The notes below the pieces were generated by a model. That model was not told the origin of the DNA. It saw only the letters and a list, made by a program, of their open reading frames with translations, and searched no databases. A stretch of DNA of 64,000 bases, from the NCBI GenBank assembly GCA_947581805.1, contig CANPVM010000006.1:1-64000 (forward strand), written 5' to 3'. The stretch is from an uncultured Clostridia bacterium. Its GTDB lineage: Bacteria; Bacillota; Clostridia; TANB77; CAG-508. Positions 1 to 8,299 of the stretch are shown piece after piece. Numbering within the stretch: the stretch's first letter is position 1; every line of letters starts with the position of its first letter. The position numbers were made by a program, and so were the translations under genes.

Positions 1-70
1 ACCCCTACGGGAATCGAACCCATGATTCAGCCTTGAGAGGGCTGCGTCTTAACCGCTTGACCAAGGGGCC
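1..70 (-). tRNA. tRNA-Glu(CTC), cut by the window edge
   Basis: Read on the minus strand, the sequence folds as a cloverleaf. The anticodon stem CAGCC/GGCTG encloses loop CTCTCAA (anticodon CTC), and the T arm is ATGGG/CCCGT with TTCGATT. The acceptor starts GGCCCCT and pairs with AGGGGT. The last acceptor base, the discriminator and the CCA lie outside the window. Confidence 0.93.
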
Positions 71-192
71 ATATTGCTTCATGCTTTTTTATAATAGCAT
101 GTTTTTTTGTTTCTGTCAATTGCTCCTATTTTATTTTTATAACTTTATTCGTACGTTTATTTTTGTAATAAATTGTAACTGTAATAAAATAA

Positions 193-248
193 GAAAGTGA
201 TTTAAATAGTATTATTGTGTTGATTAAAATAAAACTTAAATCACTTTC
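193..248 (-). terminator. Long inverted repeat downstream of the 264-911 gene
   Basis: A 13-bp perfect inverted repeat (GAAAGTGATTTAA / TTAAATCACTTTC) has a loop of about 30 nt. It sits just 3' of the stop codon of the minus-strand gene at 264-911 and probably ends that transcript. The arms are AT-rich and the T-run is weak. Confidence 0.45.
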
Positions 249-263
249 TGATATAAAAGCATT

Positions 264-911
264 TTATTTTTGTATATCGTTAATTTCTTGTTGTAATCTT
301 TCTATTTCTGCTTTTTTTCGTGCTATGCTATCTTGTTTTTCTTGTTCTTGTCTTCTTCTATATTCTTCTCTCTTAAGTTTCATTGGTAAAGCTTCATGAA
401 TCATTTTTCCTATTTTTGCATCAAAGACTTTGCCATATCCTCTTTCGGTTAGTCTAACTCCTCCTACATAGTTTCCACATGGTTGTTCTGGATTTTCTTG
501 TAAACCTCTTTCTAAGTAACTGTTTACTCTCTTTTCATTTAATAATCCTTTCATAACGTAATCACAGTAAGTAGGATTACTTTGTAATTGATTAATATCA
601 ACATCCATTAATATCTTTTTATATTGAGCCCTACGCCCAATTTCTCTATTACCATTTAACATCACTGCATCATTTTGTGAATAATAGGAAATTAAAGCTT
701 CTGTTAATATTGTATTATTTACTTGCATTTGTCCATTTAGAATTAATCTTGTTGTATCATAAAATTGTTTAAAATCTGCTTGTGAATCATAAAATTCTAA
801 TTGTATTTTACCATCTTGTGTTATAGTAGAATCTAATGCACTTGGTAATGTTTGTTGTGTTTCATTTATATTTTCATTTTTTTCTTTTTTAAATCTATCT
901 AAAAATCCCAT
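264..911 (-). CDS. Conserved-looking hypothetical protein
   Basis: A 215-residue soluble protein of no family I recognise. It begins MGFLDRFKKEK, a short amphipathic charged start often seen in membrane-associating cytoplasmic proteins. Residues about 35-180 look like one mixed alpha/beta domain, and the last 35 residues are a highly charged coiled coil (EEYRRRQEQEKQD...). There is no signal peptide or membrane segment. The start is well supported by TAAGGAGG seven bases upstream. It stands alone, with a spacer of about 55 bases to mrnC upstream, and could be the last gene of that run. Function cannot be inferred from sequence alone. Confidence 0.7.
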   Translation of the reverse strand: MGFLDRFKKEKNENINETQQTLPSALDSTITQDGKIQLEFYDSQADFKQFYDTTRLILNGQMQVNNTILTEALISYYSQNDAVMLNGNREIGRRAQYKKILMDVDINQLQSNPTYCDYVMKGLLNEKRVNSYLERGLQENPEQPCGNYVGGVRLTERGYGKVFDAKIGKMIHEALPMKLKREEYRRRQEQEKQDSIARKKAEIERLQQEINDIQK

Positions 912-966
912 AAGATTACCTCCTTATATTTTTATTATATTACATCTATAAAAAAAAATCAAATAT

Positions 967-1368
967 TTATATTTGAACTGCTTTTTCTAGAATTTCTTTT
1001 AATCTTGCATCTTGTTTTGTTAAATATAAATATCCAATTAATGCTTCCAAAGCTGTGGCATACATATAGTCTGTTGCATCTGCATTTTTTGGTAAATGAT
1101 GATTTTGTGCATTTCTTCCTCTTCTTATAATATCTTTTTCTTGCTCTGTTAATTCATCATAGATTTTTGCTAATATTTCTGCTTGTGACTTTGCTTTCAC
1201 GTATTTAATTGCTTCTATATGTAATTTATGGGGATTTAATTTTGTTGTATTTACTAATTGCATACGAATAAATAGTTCATAAACACAATCTCCAACATAC
1301 GCCCATACTAGAGGTGGCATCAGTTTTACTTCTTCTATTTTCTTTTTTCTTTCTATGGTTTCTTCCAT
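967..1368 (-). CDS. mrnC: Mini-ribonuclease III (23S rRNA maturation)
   Basis: A 133-residue protein matching Mini-RNase III, an RNase III catalytic domain without the double-stranded RNA-binding domain. It trims the 3' and 5' ends of 23S rRNA precursor in Firmicutes. The family signature appears as PPLVWAYVGDCVYELFIR near residue 20, with the metal-ligand acidic residues (AYVGDCVYE) and the second acidic cluster at EALIGYLYL near the C-terminus. Length is normal for the family. It lies 32 bases downstream of rbgA on the same strand, so two ribosome-maturation genes are probably cotranscribed. In many relatives mrnC follows cysS instead. Confidence 0.93.
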   Translation of the reverse strand: MEETIERKKKIEEVKLMPPLVWAYVGDCVYELFIRMQLVNTTKLNPHKLHIEAIKYVKAKSQAEILAKIYDELTEQEKDIIRRGRNAQNHHLPKNADATDYMYATALEALIGYLYLTKQDARLKEILEKAVQI

Positions 1369-1400
1369 TTTGCTTTTTACCTTTCTTTTTTCTAACTATT

Positions 1401-2318
1401 TTATGGTTTTTCTAATGTAATTCTTCCTAGTTTTCCGCTTCGAAATTCTTCTAATAATAAATTTGCTACTTTTTCTTCGTCTACTTGTCCTCCTGCAACA
1501 ATGGCACCTCTTTTTCTTCCTATGATATGAAAGATTTGTAAAATATTTTCGTTTTCTGCTTGCTCTTTATTATTTAAAATTTCTTCTATGTCTTCTGGCG
1601 CAATATGATATCTTTCGATTACATTTTGCCTTTTTTCTTCTAATAGATATTTTAGTAAATAATAGGCAATTTCTATTTTTTCTATATTATCGTCTTTTAT
1701 GGTTCCTACATAGGCTAAGTGAAGTGCTGTTTCTTGTGGCTCTAATTTTGGCCATAGCATACCTGGAGTATCTAGTAATTCAATGTTTTCTTTTATTTTT
1801 ACCCATTGCTTTTGTTTGGTAACGCCTGGCTTGTTGCCTACCATTGCTACTGTTTTTTTTGTAATTCTATTGATAAAAGAAGATTTCCCTACATTTGGAA
1901 TTCCTACTACCATGACACGAATGGCTTTACCCATACGCCCTTTTTCTGCCATTGCTTGTTTTTCGTCTTGTGCTATTTTTTGTACTTCTTGCAATACTTT
2001 TGCTATTTCATTGGAATTATTCATGTTTGTTAATATAGCAGGTATTCCTTGTTTTTTGTAAAATTCTACCCATTTTTTGCTTATGGCTTCTTCTGCTAAA
2101 TCGCTTTTATTTAACAATATAATTCTTTTTTTGTTTTTAAATAATTCCTGCAAATCTTTATTTTGACTTGCTCTTGGAATTCTAGCATCTAATATTTCTA
2201 TTACAACATCAATTAACTTTAAGTCTTCTGTCATTTGTTTCTTTGTTTTTGCCATGTGACCTGGGTACCAGTTGATATTTGTACTTACATAACTTTTTTC
2301 ATTATCTCTTTTATTCAC
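1401..2318 (-). CDS. rbgA: Ribosome biogenesis GTPase RbgA (YlqF)
   Basis: A 305-residue circularly permuted GTPase needed for late 50S subunit assembly. The order of G motifs is permuted as in the YlqF/YawG family: the G4 NKSD motif (residues about 70) precedes G1 GIPNVGKSS (about 140) and G3 DTPG (about 182). The N-terminal WYPGHMAKT signature is present, as is the C-terminal ANTAR-like RNA-binding region. The start MNKRDNEKS gives a slightly long N-terminus. The gene is followed closely by mrnC, which also acts on large-subunit rRNA. Confidence 0.95.
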   Translation of the reverse strand: MNKRDNEKSYVSTNINWYPGHMAKTKKQMTEDLKLIDVVIEILDARIPRASQNKDLQELFKNKKRIILLNKSDLAEEAISKKWVEFYKKQGIPAILTNMNNSNEIAKVLQEVQKIAQDEKQAMAEKGRMGKAIRVMVVGIPNVGKSSFINRITKKTVAMVGNKPGVTKQKQWVKIKENIELLDTPGMLWPKLEPQETALHLAYVGTIKDDNIEKIEIAYYLLKYLLEEKRQNVIERYHIAPEDIEEILNNKEQAENENILQIFHIIGRKRGAIVAGGQVDEEKVANLLLEEFRSGKLGRITLEKP

Positions 2319-2364
2319 TTTCTTATAATCTCCTATTAATTCAATACTTTCTTTATTTTAACAT

Positions 2365-2399
2365 AAAAGCAAGCAATTTTCAACTCATTGCTTGCTTTT
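2365..2399 (-). terminator. Rho-independent terminator after the 2465-2941 gene
   Basis: Perfect 12-bp stem AAAAGCAAGCAA/TTGCTTGCTTTT with an 11-nt loop, T-rich on the minus-strand 3' side. It lies between the membrane-protein gene (2465-2941) and rbgA. Confidence 0.8.
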
Positions 2400-2464
2400 C
2401 AAATTACTATTTGCTAATTAGGATTGATAGCCTACTTATCATTAATAAGCGTTTATCCTATATT

Positions 2465-2941
2465 TTATAAAGTTCTATAATTATTTTTATCTGCTCTTTC
2501 ATCTAATTTTCTATCATATTGTTCATTTTTATAAAACCAGTCTGTTTCTTTATTGACTGGATTTTTCATTCTTGCTTTATCAAAGAAGATATCAAATACT
2601 ACTATTACCCCTAAAGTAATAGCAATAAGTGCAATAAACATTTCAAAGTAAGTCATTGCTGATAGTGTTTCTTGGTTCATAATAGCCATAATATTAGTAA
2701 ATAAACCTCTTCCAAAATACCAGCCATATGCTAGTAAATAAACAACTCCTGCCCATACTTTTCTTTTAAATATAAATGGTACTAATGCTAATACAAGAAA
2801 TATTAAAATAATTTCTGTTGTTGTATCTATTGGTTTAAGAATGGCGTCTGCATCCATTTGCCCCATAACAGCAACGATAATTCTAAATGCCCAAAACATA
2901 ATAATAAAAAATGTAATTAACCAACTACTTAAATTTTTCAT
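2465..2941 (-). CDS. Small integral membrane protein of unknown function
   Basis: A 158-residue protein with about four hydrophobic segments (residues 5-27, 40-60, 65-85 and 100-122). It ends in a charged cytoplasmic tail carrying DWFYKNEQYDRKLDERADKN. I do not recognise a named family, though the overall pattern resembles small four-helix proteins of Clostridia. It is a single-gene unit: a terminator follows it at 2365-2399, and the T-rich gap upstream isolates it from the DUF1292 gene. Nothing in it suggests transport or catalysis. Confidence 0.7.
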   Translation of the reverse strand: MKNLSSWLITFFIIMFWAFRIIVAVMGQMDADAILKPIDTTTEIILIFLVLALVPFIFKRKVWAGVVYLLAYGWYFGRGLFTNIMAIMNQETLSAMTYFEMFIALIAITLGVIVVFDIFFDKARMKNPVNKETDWFYKNEQYDRKLDERADKNNYRTL

Positions 2942-3066
2942 TTGAATTCTCCTTTTTTCTACTTTGTCATTTTTCTTTAGAAATCTCTTTTCAAGAGATT
3001 AACTCATGTATGTTTTTAATCATTTTTCATTTATTAAAATATTACTTTTCTATCATAAAAGAAGAA

Positions 3067-3104
3067 AGAAGGTTGAAGATATGCTCCAACCTCCAACCTT
3101 TTTA
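3067..3104 (-). terminator. Terminator of the ireB-ruvX-DUF1292 operon
   Basis: On the minus strand, AAGGTTGgag pairs with CTtCAACCTT, directly after the DUF1292 stop codon and followed by a pyrimidine-rich tail. Confidence 0.6.
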
Positions 3105-3425
3105 TTCTTCTTCGTCATCAATAAAGTTAAATTCGTCTTTAAATTTTTCTTTAAACATATTAAATACTTTATTTAATGTTTCTTCATCGTCTACACTGAC
3201 ATAAGATTCTTCTTCTTCTGATTCTGTGTCCTCTACTTTTAAAATTACTACTTCTCCAGCTTCATCTTCATTTTCATCTTCTTCTACTGGAAGTAAGACA
3301 ACATATTGTTCACCATCTAACTCAATTAAATCTAAAAATTCAAATGGAACTTCGTCTCCATTTTCATCATTTAATACAATAATATTATCTAATTCCTCCT
3401 CTGGGATATTGTTTTCTTCATCCAT
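3102..3425 (-). CDS. DUF1292 family acidic protein
   Basis: A 107-residue very acidic protein with the DUF1292 core (residues about 12-60: IIVLNDENGDEVPFEFLDLIELDGEQ-like pattern, then YVVLLPVEE). The tail is a Glu/Asp-rich spacer plus a short helix (NKVFNMFKEKFKDEF). Its molecular role is unknown. In Firmicutes it commonly follows ireB and ruvX, as it does here (ireB 3982, ruvX 3545, this gene 3102, all minus), which supports the assignment strongly. Confidence 0.88.
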   Translation of the reverse strand: MDEENNIPEEELDNIIVLNDENGDEVPFEFLDLIELDGEQYVVLLPVEEDENEDEAGEVVILKVEDTESEEEESYVSVDDEETLNKVFNMFKEKFKDEFNFIDDEEE

Positions 3426-3544
3426 TTTTCTTTTCTCCTTTCTAATTTCTATATTATATTGTATTTCTACAATTTTAATATCTTTTTGATTAGTATTTGT
3501 TATTTTTATTTATCATATACTATTTTTTGTTTTTCTGCAATATT

Positions 3545-3973
3545 TTATTCTTTTTTATTTTCTATTTTTTTCATGTAAGTTTCTAATATATAAACAGCTG
3601 AGATGGTGTCTACTATATTCTTTTTTTTCTTTTTATCGATATTTAAAAAATTCATGGTTTTATGAGCAGCAACGGTTGTTAATCTTTCATCTATTGTTTC
3701 TATTTTAATTTTAGGAAATTTACATTTTAATTTATGAATAAATTTCTCTGTTAATTCCACTCTTTCAGCTTTTGAACCATTCATATTAATAGGCATTCCA
3801 ACTACAAAAGTGTCAATTTCATATTCTTGTAAAAATTCTTCTAATCTTTTTAAGATTATTTTATCATTGCCTTGATGATGAATGGTTTCTATTCCTTGAG
3901 CGGTAATATTGAGAGCATCTGTTATGGCAATTCCTACTCTTGCATCTCCATAATCAATTCCTAATTTTCTCAT
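3545..3973 (-). CDS. ruvX: YqgF/RuvX-type RNase H-fold nuclease
   Basis: A 142-residue RNase H-like protein of the YqgF family, implicated in pre-16S rRNA 5' end processing and once proposed as a Holliday junction resolvase. The signature GIDYGDARVGIA is at residues 5-16 (first catalytic Asp), the VVGMPINMNGS motif sits near residue 80, and the DERLTT motif near residue 100. Length is typical. It follows ireB with only 8 bases between them, so they are cotranscribed and probably translationally coupled. The C-terminus is lysine-rich. Confidence 0.93.
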   Translation of the reverse strand: MRKLGIDYGDARVGIAITDALNITAQGIETIHHQGNDKIILKRLEEFLQEYEIDTFVVGMPINMNGSKAERVELTEKFIHKLKCKFPKIKIETIDERLTTVAAHKTMNFLNIDKKKKKNIVDTISAVYILETYMKKIENKKE

Positions 3974-3981
3974 TATATATT

Positions 3982-4236
3982 TTACTCTTCCATTCCTATA
4001 TAATTTTTCACCATTTTTTCTAACAATTCATCTCTTTCTACTTGACGAATTAAGTTTCTTGCTCCATTATGACTGGTAATATAAGTTGGATCCCCAGATA
4101 GAATATAACCTACAATTTGATTAATGGGATTATATCCTTTTTCTGTTAAAGCTTCATATACCTCTTTTAGAATTTGTTTTGCATTTGCTTGTTCTTCCCT
4201 TGGTGTCTTAAAAAACATTGTTTCATCATTTGCCAT
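3982..4236 (-). CDS. ireB: IreB family regulatory phosphoprotein (UPF0297)
   Basis: An 84-residue protein matching IreB/YrzL over its whole length ([46 protein letters not shown]). In enterococci IreB is phosphorylated by the PASTA kinase IreK and affects cephalosporin tolerance. Its general role elsewhere is unclear. The start is supported by TAAGGAGG. It heads the conserved ireB-ruvX-DUF1292 cluster. The alaS gene that usually precedes it is absent; a GGDEF-like gene lies upstream instead. Confidence 0.92.
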   Translation of the reverse strand: MANDETMFFKTPREEQANAKQILKEVYEALTEKGYNPINQIVGYILSGDPTYITSHNGARNLIRQVERDELLEKMVKNYIGMEE

Positions 4237-4260
4237 AATTTGCCTCCTTACATTTTAGTT

Positions 4261-5373
4261 TTATATATAATTAATTTGACTTTCTTCTGGTTTCGCTGCG
4301 TCGATATAATTTTCTAATTTTTTTGTTGTTCCTTCTAATGCCGTTCCTTTATAATAAGTAGTTACTGCGATATTGATTTTTGGTCTTGCTATTTCTGGTT
4401 CTTCCCCTTCATAAACATCTTCTTCTACTTGCTGAATTTTTAAATTTTCCATTTTTTCTTTAATATCTGTAATAAAGTTTGTTACTCCTTCTGTATCAAT
4501 TCCAGAGAAGATAATAACAAATTTAGGTCCCATATATCTTACAAATACATATTCTGCTGAGATATTTTGTCTTACCACATCACTTATTTTTGTAATCACT
4601 TGGTTTCCTGTATGTCTTCCTAATGTTTCATTAATATCTACAATATTGGTAATTTTAAACATACATACAGCTGAAGTATCATATTGGTCAATTTTTCTTT
4701 TTCCTTCTCCATATAAATATTCTTCTGATTTTAATCCTGTAAATTCGTCATCTCTTACAATGTTTTCAACAATATCTTGTTTTTCAATTGTTTTGATGGC
4801 AGAAATGATGTTGTTTTTGACTACTTCCAAAATGGTAGTATCAATGTTATCAAAATCATGTGGTTTTCCACTTTCTATAATCCAGTAACCAATATAAACA
4901 TTGTCAATATATAAAGGAAAGAACATCGCTGATTTTGCCCTTCCAAATTCCATTTTTTGATAAGGTAATCTTTCTCCCTCTTTATCGACTGTAATATATT
5001 TAGGAGTTGCCGTTTCTATACTATCTTTAAAAATTTGTTCTGAATGTAAATTTCTAAGTGTATCCCAATGTTTTTCCTCTACATTGGTAGCTTTTATGTT
5101 ATATTCTGCTCCATTATATACTACAATGGTAGAATATTTGATATCATATTTTTCAATTAAGATATTGTTTATTTTTTTAATTTTTTCGTTTGCTGTTGTT
5201 TCTTCACTAATTGTGTCCATAAATTCTTGTAATACATTTAAACTAACAATTTTTTGATTTAAATTGCTAAATGTATCAATTTTTTTATGGACAGACATAT
5301 TATATAACATTAAAAATACGATAATGACTACTAATAGTATAATAATTGCTATAATCAAAACGTACACCTCCAT
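4261..5373 (-). CDS. Membrane-anchored GAF-type protein with degenerate GGDEF domain
   Basis: A 370-residue protein with one N-terminal transmembrane helix (residues 3-24), a short coiled coil, a GAF-like sensor region (about 45-190) and a GGDEF-fold domain (about 210-345). The cyclase active-site loop that should read GG(D/E)EF is MGPKF here (in VRYMGPKFVII). The domain therefore almost certainly lacks diguanylate cyclase activity and may act as a binding or scaffolding module. The DxxxxN-type substrate motif is also altered (KITNIVDINETLGRHTGN). It lies 8 bases after the TadZ-like ATPase gene, suggesting a three-gene unit with 7680-8111. Confidence 0.75.
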   Translation of the reverse strand: MEVYVLIIAIIILLVVIIVFLMLYNMSVHKKIDTFSNLNQKIVSLNVLQEFMDTISEETTANEKIKKINNILIEKYDIKYSTIVVYNGAEYNIKATNVEEKHWDTLRNLHSEQIFKDSIETATPKYITVDKEGERLPYQKMEFGRAKSAMFFPLYIDNVYIGYWIIESGKPHDFDNIDTTILEVVKNNIISAIKTIEKQDIVENIVRDDEFTGLKSEEYLYGEGKRKIDQYDTSAVCMFKITNIVDINETLGRHTGNQVITKISDVVRQNISAEYVFVRYMGPKFVIIFSGIDTEGVTNFITDIKEKMENLKIQQVEEDVYEGEEPEIARPKINIAVTTYYKGTALEGTTKKLENYIDAAKPEESQINYI

Positions 5374-5381
5374 TTGGTTGT

Positions 5382-7676
5382 TTAATAGTTTCTTTTCATT
5401 TTATCTAAAGTAGAGTTCATATTATTAGAAAATGTATTTGTAGCATATTTATTATATTTTGGATTACTATATTTTGCTTTCGCATAAGATTGACCATTGC
5501 TTATTAGTGGATATACCATGTTGGATAATTTTCTTAAAGCAGCAAGAAATTCTTTTGGATAACCATTTAATGATATATTACAATTAATTAATCCTTCTAG
5601 ATATTTTGAATATACTTGCTCATCAAATGGGATAGAACAGAATTGTATTGTTTCACGATTAAATAATTCTGTCATAAATGACATAGATGGGTCATTATAA
5701 AATGCCATACCACCTATCATTGTTTTTTCTGTTACATTTCTAACTTTAACATATTTATTAATTACTACTCTTAATTTATTTTGTTCTAAAATTCCTTTAG
5801 CTTTTAGGTCCCTTAAATACGCAGTTAATGGTTGAATTGTTAATACATCCATACTTTGTACTAGATAAATTTCTTGTGCTTCTTTTAAATAGCCATATTC
5901 AGTGGAAAAGTCACAATCTAATAGAATAATAGAATAATTTCTTACTAAAGTTTCTAATATAAGATTATATTGGCTTGTATCACTATTTTCTCCTGGTAAA
6001 GAAGTATATACATCTAAATTATGATTTACTTTTATTCCTTGTGCAGTTCCTTGTATTAATTTTTCTGTACAAGAATACGCTGTTTTTCTTAATTCTTCTT
6101 CATTTTTTGTATAAATATAATAAGAATTTCTATTTTTTGTTACATCTAAAATGGCAGTTCTTATTCCTTGATTTGATAGCATTTCTGCTAAGTTGTTAAT
6201 TAAGAAAGATGTTCCATTTTTAGGTGTTCCAATAAATGCTACGATTTTTTTATCTTGTGTTAATAGATTTTCTAAATTGCTACTGGTTTGTTGGAAAGAT
6301 TGTATTTCTCTTGTTTCTGGTTCAGAATAAAAATCCTCTTCTCTTTGTTGTTCCATTCTTGAAGATACGCTATCATGGTTTTGCTCTACTTCTTCAAATC
6401 CAGGTAATATATCTTCCTCATAAAAATTATTTTGTTTGTTTACTTCTGATGAAGTTTCTTCTTGGTATGTGTTATCTTCTTGTTCAAAACCTGGTAAGAT
6501 AGTATCGGTTTCTTCTTCTTCAAATCCAGGCAACATTTCCATTGTTTCTGTTTCAAATTCATCGCTAGCTGTTGGAATTTCTGTTTTTCTAGGTCTTCCT
6601 CTTTTCTTTTTTGGAGCTTCTTGTATTACTGGACTTTCTTCTATTTGTACTTTTTTAGGTCTTCCTCTTCTTTTTGGTGGTTGCTCAGTTGGTATCTCTT
6701 TGATTTCATTGTTATTTGTTTCCATTGATTTTAGTTGTGTTTTTTGTTCTACTGCATCCATTTCTTGTAACAAATCTTTTTTGGTTTCTACTGCATTTGT
6801 ATTTTCTACTCTTTTTGTTTGAGTAGTAGATGGAATAATGACTGGTCTTGTCATTTTCTTTTCTTTACTTGGAATTGATTCTACCTTAATTCCTGCATTA
6901 CTGGTTGCTTTTTCCACATTATTTTTTCTTTTCTTTTGAGCTGTTTCTTGATAATTATTATATTTTGGAGTTGTACTTCCTCCAAATGACATTAATTGTT
7001 GATACCTTGGACTATTTTCTTCTAATACCGCTTTTACGTTTAGTGGCAAGAATTTAATAATTACTTTCAATTGCTCGTCTGTATATTGAGCAGCAATACT
7101 ATCAAAACTTTCTACATAACGTTCTTCATTTCTACCTAAACGTTTATAATGTGTTAAGATGTTTTGAATTTCGGTTTCACTAACATCTCCTTCATTTTCT
7201 GGTTTGTATTCTACATCGTTTGAATCAATTTTATAATAGATTTTTGCTTCTTTTTTGCTTCTTGGTTTTTGAATAAGTTTACAAACTTCTTCTATACTCC
7301 TATCTTGTCCTAATAAAGCACTATATACTCCAATTCCAAATAATTTAATAAGTAAATTATCTGATTTTGTACGTCTTTCTGTTGCAATAAGAATAATAGG
7401 AATATCTTCACCTGCAGTAGTTACAGCTTCATCAGATATGCTATCTAATTTTTCAAATATAAAATTATCTATGGTGTCGTAATTGTTGTTTGTAAATGGC
7501 TCTAAATCTTCGCTAATAACTATACGATCATAGGTCTTGTCCTTTTGTATTTCCTTTAAAATGGCATTAAAATAATAAACATTTTTACTTAATATTATTT
7601 CTTTATACATTTGTTGATATTTTTTGACAATAGACTCTGAAATATTTTCATCACTAACTGCAAATAAGACTTTCAT
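5382..7676 (-). CDS. TadZ/CpaE-like ATPase with AT-hook and LPGFE-repeat linker
   Basis: A 764-residue mosaic. Residues 1-140 look like a response-regulator receiver-type fold, as in CpaE/TadZ. Residues about 240-470 are a low-complexity linker with two AT-hook-like motifs (KRRGRPKK, KKRGRPRK) and three spaced copies of an LPGFE motif. Residues about 475-730 form a MinD/ParA-superfamily ATPase domain. The P-loop is atypical (GTPKNGTSF) and lacks the usual lysine before T/S; the switch-type LLDCDFS motif is present. TadZ proteins localise pilus or secretion machinery and are often ATPase-degenerate. No Tad pilus genes are visible nearby. It is coupled to the small membrane protein 3 bases upstream. 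Confidence 0.72.
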   Translation of the reverse strand: MKVLFAVSDENISESIVKKYQQMYKEIILSKNVYYFNAILKEIQKDKTYDRIVISEDLEPFTNNNYDTIDNFIFEKLDSISDEAVTTAGEDIPIILIATERRTKSDNLLIKLFGIGVYSALLGQDRSIEEVCKLIQKPRSKKEAKIYYKIDSNDVEYKPENEGDVSETEIQNILTHYKRLGRNEERYVESFDSIAAQYTDEQLKVIIKFLPLNVKAVLEENSPRYQQLMSFGGSTTPKYNNYQETAQKKRKNNVEKATSNAGIKVESIPSKEKKMTRPVIIPSTTQTKRVENTNAVETKKDLLQEMDAVEQKTQLKSMETNNNEIKEIPTEQPPKRRGRPKKVQIEESPVIQEAPKKKRGRPRKTEIPTASDEFETETMEMLPGFEEEETDTILPGFEQEDNTYQEETSSEVNKQNNFYEEDILPGFEEVEQNHDSVSSRMEQQREEDFYSEPETREIQSFQQTSSNLENLLTQDKKIVAFIGTPKNGTSFLINNLAEMLSNQGIRTAILDVTKNRNSYYIYTKNEEELRKTAYSCTEKLIQGTAQGIKVNHNLDVYTSLPGENSDTSQYNLILETLVRNYSIILLDCDFSTEYGYLKEAQEIYLVQSMDVLTIQPLTAYLRDLKAKGILEQNKLRVVINKYVKVRNVTEKTMIGGMAFYNDPSMSFMTELFNRETIQFCSIPFDEQVYSKYLEGLINCNISLNGYPKEFLAALRKLSNMVYPLISNGQSYAKAKYSNPKYNKYATNTFSNNMNSTLDKMKRNY

Positions 7677-7679
7677 TTG

Positions 7680-8111
7680 TTAACCCCTCCAACCTTTTAC
7701 TACAATGGCAAATATTAATGGCAATACTTGCGCTATGATAAATATTGTGATAATGGATATCATAATAGCAAAACCTTTATCTCTTGTATCTAATTTACGA
7801 ATTCCTAATACATATTGATAAATAGCACTAATGGCTACCCCAACAAAGCAAAATGGAATACTATAAATTTGTACTTTATTTAATATGTAAGCCGTTAACC
7901 CGTAGGTTTCCGAGCCATATGCTTGTTGATAATCTTCTAATGTTTTCTTTTCATTATCTTTCATTTCAACTAGTTTATTTACTGTTTCACTTTGTGTCAT
8001 TTCATTTTTTGTATTATTTGTATTTCTAGCTGTTGCTGTGTTTGTTGCAAATACTACACTACTTGATAAAATGCAAAGTATAATAGCAAAAGCTATGCCG
8101 ATTTTTTTCAT
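7680..8111 (-). CDS. Small secreted/membrane protein, VirB2/TrbC-like topology
   Basis: A 143-residue protein with a clear signal peptide (residues 1-22, ending VVFA), an Asn/Thr-rich segment, then two long hydrophobic helices (about 80-105 and 112-138) separated by a charged turn (GIRKLDTRDKG). This topology resembles VirB2/TrbC pilin precursors, but sequence identity cannot be judged by eye. It lies immediately upstream of, and 3 bases from, the TadZ-like ATPase gene, so the two are cotranscribed. Function is unknown; a surface or pilus-like subunit is only an inference. Confidence 0.6.
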   Translation of the reverse strand: MKKIGIAFAIILCILSSSVVFATNTATARNTNNTKNEMTQSETVNKLVEMKDNEKKTLEDYQQAYGSETYGLTAYILNKVQIYSIPFCFVGVAISAIYQYVLGIRKLDTRDKGFAIMISIITIFIIAQVLPLIFAIVVKGWRG

Positions 8112-8266
8112 TTATGATTTCCCCTTTCTGGTATTTTTCATGTTTTGTTTTATGGCACAAACTATACTTATAATATAATACAATAATTTGGAAAAAATAG
8201 CAAGAAAATGTTAACATTTTTTTTAATTTCTTTACGGAAATTAGCAAAAAGAGAAAAAAGAAAGAA

Positions 8267-8280
8267 TTGGACGCATCCAA
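8267..8280 (-). terminator. Short hairpin after sigK
   Basis: TTGGATGCGTCCAA with a pyrimidine-rich tail, 20 bases after the sigK stop on the minus strand. The stem is short (5 bp) but placed as expected. Confidence 0.45.
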
Positions 8281-8299
8281 AACTTTCCTTTTTTTATTT

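Noticed and set aside
6436-6822. Open frame on the plus strand inside the ATPase gene
   Set aside because: It is the antisense shadow of the Glu/Pro-rich linker and has no ribosome-binding site.
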